Shown here piece after piece: positions 1-4,803 of a stretch of DNA of 5,496 bases. The position numbers were made by a program, and so were the translations under genes. A model generated the notes under the pieces. That model saw only the letters and a program-made list of their open reading frames with translations. It was not told the DNA's origin and searched no databases. This stretch comes from an uncultured Oscillospiraceae bacterium (GTDB lineage: Bacteria; Bacillota; Clostridia; Oscillospirales; Acutalibacteraceae), in contig CAJKJS010000116.1 of assembly GCA_905200265.1 (NCBI GenBank), positions 1 through 5,496 on the forward strand, in the 5' to 3' direction. Position 1 is the stretch's first letter; each line of letters opens with the position of its first letter.

Positions 1-386
1 CCATGGACAAAGAAATTCGCTATAAAACCATCCAAAGCGATACCTATATGCTGCTGCCCAACCAGTTTGTGCTGGCCACCACCATGGAGACCATCGCCCT
101 GCCCGACGATTTAACCGCGTTTGTGGAAGGGAGAAGCTCCCTGGGGCGCATGGGGCTGTTCATTCAAAATGCCGGCTGGGTGGACCCGGGATTCCGGGGG
201 GAAATCACGCTGGAACTGTATAATGCCAACCGCTGCGCCATCGAACTGCGAGCCGGGCGCCGGATTGGCCAATTAGTTTTTGCCCGGATGGACCAAGCGG
301 CTTTGCACCCCTACGCCGGGAAATACCAGGGGCAAAAAGGCGCCACCGGATCGCGGGTATTTTTAGACACGGAACTTATCCCCTAA
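1..386 (+). CDS. dcd: dCTP deaminase, 3' part (5' end outside window)
   Basis: The enzyme deaminates dCTP to dUTP, feeding dUMP and then dTTP synthesis in the cytosol. The visible 127 residues hold the family core in order: EGRSSLGR (residues 42-49, counting from the ATG at base 3), AGWVDPGFRGEITLEL (57-72, with the likely catalytic Glu at 71), GRRIGQLVF (85-93) and KYQGQKG (107-113), which lies in the C-terminal segment that closes over the nucleotide. Bacillus-type Dcd proteins are about 175-190 residues, and their EGRSS motif lies much further in, so roughly 50-60 N-terminal residues are missing. The ATG at base 3 is therefore probably an internal Met and not the start. The QNAGWVDPGF form of the central motif resembles Bacillus-type Dcd more than the enterobacterial form; some relatives of this type also hydrolyse dUTP to dUMP. 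The stop TAA is 39 nt before the xylosidase start, with no terminator between them, so co-transcription is possible. Confidence 0.93.
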   Translation, partial: MDKEIRYKTIQSDTYMLLPNQFVLATTMETIALPDDLTAFVEGRSSLGRMGLFIQNAGWVDPGFRGEITLELYNANRCAIELRAGRRIGQLVFARMDQAALHPYAGKYQGQKGATGSRVFLDTELIP

Positions 387-425
387 ACCATCTTATTTTT
401 TCTATGAGGAAAGGAGCGTTTTTCG

Positions 426-2096
426 ATGATTCACAATCCCATTTTGCCGGGCTTTAACCCCGACCCGTGCATTTGCCGCAAAGGGGACGACTACTATGTA
501 GCCGTTTCCACCTTCGAATGGTTCCCGGGTATTCCGATTTACCATTCCAAAGACCTGAAACACTGGGAGCTTTTCACCCATGTGCTCACCGATGATGAAA
601 AGGTCAATTTAAAAAACCTACCCAGTGCTAAGGCCATCTGGGCGCCGTGCCTGACGTATAACGAGCAGGAAGACCGGTTTTATGTGGTGTACGGCGTGAT
701 GAATTCCATGAACGCCCGCTATTTTGATGTGGACAACTATCTCATCAGCGCCCCGTCGATCACCGGCCCGTGGAGCGAACCGGTGTACCTGCATTCGGCG
801 GGATTTGACGCTTCGATTCTTCACGATGATGACGGGCGCAAGTACATCGTTTCGCTGGAATGGGAAACCCGTTCGGGATACGAACAGCCGGGGGTTATTT
901 GTCTGTGCGAATATGACCCCGCAGCGCAAAAGATCATCGGATACCCCAAACGCATTTGGCGTGGGGGCACCGACCGCGGCTGCATTGAAGCGCCTCACCT
1001 GACCAAACGCGGCGGCTATTACTACCTGATGTGCGCGGAAGGCGGCACCGGGTATAACCACTGTGTGACCATGGGTCGGGCGAAAAACGTATGGGGCCCG
1101 TATGAAGGCGACCCGCAAAACCCCATTGTCACCAGCGCACCGGGGGTTTCGTACGAACGGGACGACCCGGATCATTTGAAACCGAAGTACTTTAACCCCG
1201 ATTCCCTTTTGCAGAAATCGGGCCATGGCAGTTATGTGGATTTGCCCACCGGCGAAACGTATCTCGTGCACCTGTGTGCCCGGCCGTTTATTCCCGAACT
1301 GCGGTGCACCCTGGGACGGGAAACGTCTATTCAAAAAATGCAGTGGACCGATGACGGCTGGCTGCGCATGGCGGACGGCGGACGGCTCGCCCAAGTGGAC
1401 GTGCCGGAAAGCAAACTGCCGGATTGCCCCTTGCCCCTTTTGCCGGAACACGATGATTTTGACGCCCCCACCCTGCTGCCGTATTACTACGCCCCGCGCA
1501 TCATGCCCCAGCGCTTTGCCGATGTAACGGCACGGCCGGGCTGGGTGCGGCTGCGGGGGCAGGAATCCCAGGCTTCTTTACACAAAGTGAGCTTGCTGGC
1601 CAGAAAAGTGACCAGCGTGCACATGGAATTTACCACGTGCCTGGACTTTACGCCGGAAATTTACCAGCACAGCGCCGGGCTGATTCTGTATTACGACAAC
1701 ATGAACTCCATTTTCCTTCGGAAATACTACAGCGACACGCTGCATCACAGCGCACTGGGGCTCATCCGGCTGGAAAACGGGGAAAAGGACGAATTCCCCG
1801 CCTGCCGCACCTTGGCCGAAGATAAGCCGGTTTATCTGAAACTGACCATCGACGGGCGGCAAAGCCGTTTTTCCTATGGGTACGACGGCGAAACGTTCAC
1901 GCCCATTGGGCCCGTGTTTGACACCACCCGGTTTTCCGATGAATACTGCAAATACGGCGAATTCACCGGGACCATGGCGGGACTGTTGTGCATTGACAGC
2001 ATGAAGCACGAACACACGGCCGATTTTGCTTTCTTTACCGCTGCCGTACAAAGCGACGAAAGTCCTTGCCTGGCCGCCCCGGCCGGGGAAAAATGA
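426..2096 (+). CDS. xynB: GH43 beta-xylosidase (XynB-like, cytosolic)
   Basis: Predicted to release xylose from the non-reducing end of short xylo-oligosaccharides by inversion. The 556 residues start with the five-bladed propeller domain (about 1-330). The expected catalytic triad is visible: Asp13 in FNPDPC (general base), Asp128 in GFDAS (pKa modulator) and Glu188 in CIEAPHL (general acid). SGHGS (265-269) contains the conserved His, and LGRETSIQK (296-304) carries the arginine expected at the substrate subsite. Residues about 345-540 form the C-terminal beta-sandwich (concanavalin-like) domain typical of XynB and of Selenomonas SXA. Length is slightly above the usual 530-540, partly from a longer loop at about 238-261 and a short tail. 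No signal peptide is seen, so it should act on imported sugars. The ATG follows AGGAAAGGAG (407-416) with 9 nt spacing. Some family members also have alpha-L-arabinofuranosidase activity, which sequence alone cannot exclude. No transporter or xylose catabolism gene is visible beside it. Confidence 0.95.
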   Translation: MIHNPILPGFNPDPCICRKGDDYYVAVSTFEWFPGIPIYHSKDLKHWELFTHVLTDDEKVNLKNLPSAKAIWAPCLTYNEQEDRFYVVYGVMNSMNARYFDVDNYLISAPSITGPWSEPVYLHSAGFDASILHDDDGRKYIVSLEWETRSGYEQPGVICLCEYDPAAQKIIGYPKRIWRGGTDRGCIEAPHLTKRGGYYYLMCAEGGTGYNHCVTMGRAKNVWGPYEGDPQNPIVTSAPGVSYERDDPDHLKPKYFNPDSLLQKSGHGSYVDLPTGETYLVHLCARPFIPELRCTLGRETSIQKMQWTDDGWLRMADGGRLAQVDVPESKLPDCPLPLLPEHDDFDAPTLLPYYYAPRIMPQRFADVTARPGWVRLRGQESQASLHKVSLLARKVTSVHMEFTTCLDFTPEIYQHSAGLILYYDNMNSIFLRKYYSDTLHHSALGLIRLENGEKDEFPACRTLAEDKPVYLKLTIDGRQSRFSYGYDGETFTPIGPVFDTTRFSDEYCKYGEFTGTMAGLLCIDSMKHEHTADFAFFTAAVQSDESPCLAAPAGEK

Positions 2097-2111
2097 GCCC
2101 GCGGTTTTTTT
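2083..2111 (+). terminator. Intrinsic terminator of the xylosidase gene, overlapping its stop codon
   Basis: CCGGGG (2083-2088) can pair with CCCGCGG (2098-2104) as six G-C pairs with one bulged G (2101). The 9-nt loop contains the TGA stop, and seven T follow directly (2105-2111). It lies just upstream of the next promoter, as expected for insulation. The bulge and the overlap with the last codons make it less certain than the terminator at 2504-2544. Confidence 0.55.
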
Positions 2112-2120
2112 CCGCAAATC

Positions 2121-2149
2121 TTGACAAAGAAAGCTTTTCCCGTTATACT
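2121..2149 (+). promoter_or_regulatory. Near-consensus sigma-A promoter for the leader RNA and polyamine operon
   Basis: The -35 box TTGACA (2121-2126) is a perfect match, the spacer is the ideal 17 nt, and the -10 box TATACT (2144-2149) matches 5 of 6. Transcription should begin near G2156. No extended -10 TG is present. I see no equally good promoter elsewhere between the xylosidase and speD. Such a strong promoter ahead of a terminator-ended leader fits a highly transcribed RNA or an attenuated operon. Confidence 0.85.
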
Positions 2150-2155
2150 GATTCT

Positions 2156-2544
2156 GTCATGTGATATGAGTTTTTGAGCAGAGTATCCATGCAAATATTT
2201 TCTCTGACCACCCCGCACGGCGGGGCCGAAGGCCATACGGACAGCCGGGTCAACTGCCGCAGGACGGCGTATAGCGCCTGTCCTTATTGATTGAGTTAAA
2301 AGCTCAATTTTATGAGTTGGTTACTTTATAACCGGTACCCAAACGTGGGTACATCAACTTGTAAAACGGTCAATAAGAGTAGGAACAGTGAGTATTTGCT
2401 TAACGGAGCTCTGAATGGCACGGGCTGCCCCCCAACAGGCTACTTTGTGAATCGTAGTCTGCGCGGTGGAAATGGTCCCCGTCTGTCACCTGGACAAAGA
2501 AGCAAAAGAGCAATGCGCTGTTTCAAGCGTATTGCTCTTTTTTT
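2156..2544 (+). ncRNA. Long structured leader RNA of unknown class upstream of speD
   Basis: About 390 nt between a strong promoter and a strong intrinsic terminator, with no convincing protein gene. Local hairpins I can pair by eye: CCCCGC 2211-2216 with GCGGGG 2220-2225; AGGAC-GGCG 2261-2269 with CGCC-GTCCT 2275-2284 (one bulged U); ATTGAG 2290-2295 with CTCAAT 2303-2308; GGTTA 2319-2323 with TAACC 2329-2333; GTACCCA 2335-2341 with TGGGTAC 2346-2352 (tetraloop AACG); GGCA 2417-2420 with TGCC 2426-2429; and CAGGCTAC 2436-2443 with GTAGTCTG 2454-2461 (one G-U). ACGGG 2420-2424 could instead pair with CCCGT 2478-2482 and enclose the last hairpin. Because the terminator sits immediately before the speD ribosome binding site, the operon must be read through it; a cis-regulatory attenuator is my preferred reading. 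A stand-alone RNA whose terminator leaks into speD is the alternative. I find no match to the SAM-I, lysine, cobalamin or T-box consensus cores, nor to RNase P RNA, tmRNA or SRP RNA signatures. The 5' end is inferred from the promoter. Confidence 0.6.
2504..2544 (+). terminator. Strong intrinsic terminator between leader RNA and speD
   Basis: The core arms AGAGCAATGCGC (2507-2518) and GCGTATTGCTCT (2527-2538) pair over 12 positions with one G-U wobble (2515/2530). A-T pairs at the base extend the stem to 2504/2541. The loop is 8 nt (2519-2526), and a T-run continues to 2544. The upstream A-run and downstream T-run are textbook for Rho-independent termination. It ends 7 nt before the speD ribosome binding site, which makes it the decision point for expression of the downstream operon. 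Confidence 0.92.
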
Positions 2545-2551
2545 CGGCCGC

Positions 2552-2558
2552 AGGAGGG
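2552..2558 (+). promoter_or_regulatory. speD ribosome binding site
   Basis: AGGAGGG (2552-2558) is a near-perfect anti-16S match. It is 8 nt (from the end of AGGAGG) before GTG at 2566 but 14 nt before ATG at 2572, which favours the GTG start. It lies outside the terminator hairpin, so control is more likely by termination than by hiding the site. Confidence 0.8.
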
Positions 2559-2565
2559 AACGTGT

Positions 2566-3333
2566 GTGAAAATGCAGGAAAAATATAAGCTCTACGGGTT
2601 CAACAACCTGACAAAAGCCCTGAGTTTTAATATTTACGATGTATGCTACGCCAAAACAGCGCGGGAGCAGCGGGATTATATCGCGTATATCGATGAACAG
2701 TATAATTCCGAACGGCTGACAAAGATCCTCACCACCCTGACCGATATGATCGGGGCCAAAATTCTCAATATCGCCCGGCAGGATTACGATCCCCAGGGGG
2801 CTTCCGTTACCATTTTGATTGCCGAAGGGTCCATGATCCCGGCGGGAGAAACCCAGCTGGCACACCTGGATAAAAGCCATGTGACGGTGCACACGTACCC
2901 GGAATATCACCCGGAAACGTGTCTGGCCACTTTCCGGGTGGATATCGACGTAGCGACCTGCGGCGAAATTACGCCCCTTTCCACCCTGGATTATCTGATC
3001 GGCTCGTTTGATTCCGATATTATCACCATGGATTACCGCGTGCGTGGCTTTACGAGAGACGTAAACGGCAAAAAGCTGTTCCTCGACCACCCGGTCACGT
3101 CCATTCAGGATTATATCGATCCCAATACCCTGCGGCGGTACGATACGGTGGATATCAATGTGTACGAAGCCAATTTGTTCCACACCAAAATGATGATTAA
3201 AGATATTGATCTGCAGAACTATCTGTTTAATACCGACGTCTACGAGCTGCCGCCCCGCCGCCGGCTGGAGATCATGGAAAACCTGCGCCGGGAAATGATC
3301 GAAATTTTCAGCGGACGCAACGTGTTTGAGTAA
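2566..3333 (+). CDS. speD: S-adenosylmethionine decarboxylase proenzyme, long E. coli-like type
   Basis: Decarboxylates S-adenosylmethionine to give the aminopropyl donor used by SpeE. The 255 residues align along their length with E. coli SpeD (264 residues), including YGFNNLTKALSF near the N-terminus, ILNIARQDY (67-74 region), PQGASVTIL and DYRVRGFTRD (156-165). The self-cleavage site is in AHLDKSH: the chain should cut between Lys103 and Ser104, with Ser104 becoming the pyruvoyl cofactor. Cys132 in TCG matches the catalytic Cys140 of E. coli and keeps the same 28-residue spacing from the cleavage serine. The short Bacillus subtilis-type enzyme (about 126 residues) is clearly different. The GTG start at 2566 is chosen on ribosome-binding-site spacing; ATG at 2572 would remove only two residues. 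It is the first gene of the operon, directly behind the leader terminator, and the next gene starts 15 nt after its stop. Confidence 0.97.
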   Translation: MKMQEKYKLYGFNNLTKALSFNIYDVCYAKTAREQRDYIAYIDEQYNSERLTKILTTLTDMIGAKILNIARQDYDPQGASVTILIAEGSMIPAGETQLAHLDKSHVTVHTYPEYHPETCLATFRVDIDVATCGEITPLSTLDYLIGSFDSDIITMDYRVRGFTRDVNGKKLFLDHPVTSIQDYIDPNTLRRYDTVDINVYEANLFHTKMMIKDIDLQNYLFNTDVYELPPRRRLEIMENLRREMIEIFSGRNVFE

Positions 3334-3348
3334 GAAGGGGGAATTTGC

Positions 3349-4800
3349 ATGCTGTCTCAGGAAAGAGCGCCCATTTTCGAAGCGCTGCAGGCCTTCGAAA
3401 AGCGGCGGGTCGTCCCCTTTGACGTACCGGGACACAAGCGGGGCCGGGGCAACCGGGAACTGACGGCCCTGTTGGGGGAAAAATGCGTGAGCATGGACGT
3501 CAACTCCATGAAACCGCTGGATAATCTGTGTCACCCGGTGTCGGTCATCCGCGAAGCGGAAGAACTGGCTGCCGAAGCTTTTGGTGCCGCCCATGCTTTT
3601 TTGATGGTGGGCGGCACTACCTCTGCCGTACAGGCCATGATTCTCACGGTAGCCAAGCGCGGCGATAAGATCATCCTGCCCCGCAACGTGCACCGCAGCG
3701 TCATGGGCGCCATGGTGCTGTGCGGCGCCGTGCCGGTGTATGTGGACCCGGCCTGTGACGAAGAACTGGGTATTCCGCTGGGCATGCGCCTGGAGGATGT
3801 AAAACGGGCCATCCAAAGCCACCCCGACGCCAAAGCGGTGCTGGTCAACAATCCCACCTATTACGGGATCTGTTCCGACATTCGCTCCATTGTAAAGCTG
3901 ACCCATCAGGCGGGTATGCGGTGCCTGGCCGACGAAGCCCACGGCACCCACTTCTATTTTGGCGAAAACCTGCCCGTTTCCGCCATGGCGGCGGGAGCGG
4001 ATATGGCCGCTGTGTCTATGCATAAATCCGGCGGTAGCCTGACCCAGAGTTCCCTTTTGCTGGCGGGGCCGGCTATGTCGGAAGGGTACATCCGTCAGAT
4101 CATCAACCTGACCCAAACCACCAGCGGTTCGTACCTGTTGCTGTCGAGTTTGGATATTTCCCGGCGGAATTTAGCTTTGCGGGGTAAAGAAGCCTTTGCC
4201 CAGGTGGTTTCCATGGCGGAATACGCCAGAGAAGAAATCAACCGCATCGGCGGATACTACGCTTTTTCCCGGGAACTTGTCAACGGCGACAGCATTTTCG
4301 ACTTTGATACCACAAAACTCTCGGTGCACACGCTGCCCGTAGGGCTTGCAGGCATTGAAGTATACGACTTACTGCGGGACGAATACGACATCCAAATCGA
4401 ATTTGGCGATTTGGGGAATATCCTCGCGTACCTGTCCATCGGGGACCGGCTGCGGGATATCGAACGGCTCGTCAGCGCGCTTTCGGAAATCCGCCGCCGG
4501 TTTGGCAAAAGCCGCACGGGGCTCATGCGCCAGGAATATATCGAACCCCGGGTGCTGGTATCCCCGCAAAAGGCTTTTTACGCCGACAAAGAGTCGCTGC
4601 CGCTAAAAGAAACCGTGGGGCGCATTTGCAGCGAATTTGTCATGTGCTATCCCCCCGGCATCCCGATTTTGGCGCCGGGCGAACAGATTACCCAGGATAT
4701 TTTGTCCTATATTGAATATGCCAAAGAAAAAGGCTGCAGCATGACCGGGCCGGAAGACCCGGACATCACCCGCCTGAACGTGTTGAAAGGAGGTTATTAA
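3349..4800 (+). CDS. speA: Orn/Lys/Arg decarboxylase, SpeA-type (probable arginine decarboxylase)
   Basis: A fold-type I PLP enzyme that decarboxylates a basic amino acid to supply the amine for polyamine synthesis. At 483 residues it matches the short Bacillus SpeA-type family, which lacks the N-terminal response-regulator-like wing domain of the large enterobacterial CadA/SpeF/AdiA enzymes. Visible motifs: FDVPGHKRG (24-32), PLDNLCHP (56-63), the cofactor phosphate loop GGTTSAVQ (88-95), RNVHRSV (112-118, with His115 expected to stack on PLP), DEAHGTH (195-201, Asp195 pairing with the pyridine nitrogen), SMHKSGGSLTQSS (223-235, Lys226 as the PLP Schiff-base lysine), and the C-terminal FVMCYPPGIPI (430-440). 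Similarity to B. subtilis SpeA favours arginine to agmatine, but lysine or ornithine cannot be excluded because the family shares these motifs. The start follows GAAGGGGG (3334-3341) with 7 nt spacing. The end carries the ribosome binding site of speE, showing tight operon coupling. Confidence 0.93.
   Translation: MLSQERAPIFEALQAFEKRRVVPFDVPGHKRGRGNRELTALLGEKCVSMDVNSMKPLDNLCHPVSVIREAEELAAEAFGAAHAFLMVGGTTSAVQAMILTVAKRGDKIILPRNVHRSVMGAMVLCGAVPVYVDPACDEELGIPLGMRLEDVKRAIQSHPDAKAVLVNNPTYYGICSDIRSIVKLTHQAGMRCLADEAHGTHFYFGENLPVSAMAAGADMAAVSMHKSGGSLTQSSLLLAGPAMSEGYIRQIINLTQTTSGSYLLLSSLDISRRNLALRGKEAFAQVVSMAEYAREEINRIGGYYAFSRELVNGDSIFDFDTTKLSVHTLPVGLAGIEVYDLLRDEYDIQIEFGDLGNILAYLSIGDRLRDIERLVSALSEIRRRFGKSRTGLMRQEYIEPRVLVSPQKAFYADKESLPLKETVGRICSEFVMCYPPGIPILAPGEQITQDILSYIEYAKEKGCSMTGPEDPDITRLNVLKGGY
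4786..4794 (+). promoter_or_regulatory. speE ribosome binding site inside the end of the decarboxylase gene
   Basis: AAAGGAGGT (4786-4794) is an almost complete anti-16S match within the last codons of the upstream gene. It lies about 10 nt before TTG at 4804 and identifies that non-ATG codon as the speE start; no ATG or GTG in that frame is suitably placed. The arrangement suggests translational coupling. Confidence 0.8.
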
Positions 4801-4803
4801 CCG

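Noticed and set aside
618..1451. Antisense open frame within the xylosidase gene
   Set aside because: It mirrors the GH43 coding frame and shows no domain, ribosome binding site or promoter of its own.
2290..2311. ATTGAG/CTCAAT hairpin followed by TTTT as an early terminator
   Set aside because: The stem is short and AT-rich and the T-run is only four bases; more likely one helix of the leader RNA.
2165..2318. Direct repeat TATGAGTT at 2165-2172 and 2311-2318
   Set aside because: Eight bases are too short to mean much within a 390-nt region; no third copy or symmetry is seen.
2327..2332. TATAAC as the -10 box of an internal promoter for speD
   Set aside because: No acceptable -35 box lies 16-18 nt upstream, and the bases form one arm of the GGTTA/TAACC hairpin.
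2461..2500. T-box-like GCGCGGTGGAAATGG segment
   Set aside because: It resembles the GGGUGGNACCGCG antiterminator box only loosely; the ordered T-box sequence and matching stem I are absent, and the downstream genes are not aminoacyl-tRNA or amino-acid uptake genes.
2312..2569. 85-codon frame starting in the leader
   Set aside because: It has no ribosome binding site, reads straight through the intrinsic terminator and the speD ribosome binding site, and its product is low-complexity and basic at the end, as expected from structured RNA read as protein.
2440..4116. Very long antisense open frame across speD and the decarboxylase
   Set aside because: It lies opposite two clear enzymes, crosses the terminator and leader, is rich in His/Gly/Arg in no recognisable pattern, and is explained by the codon bias of the real genes.
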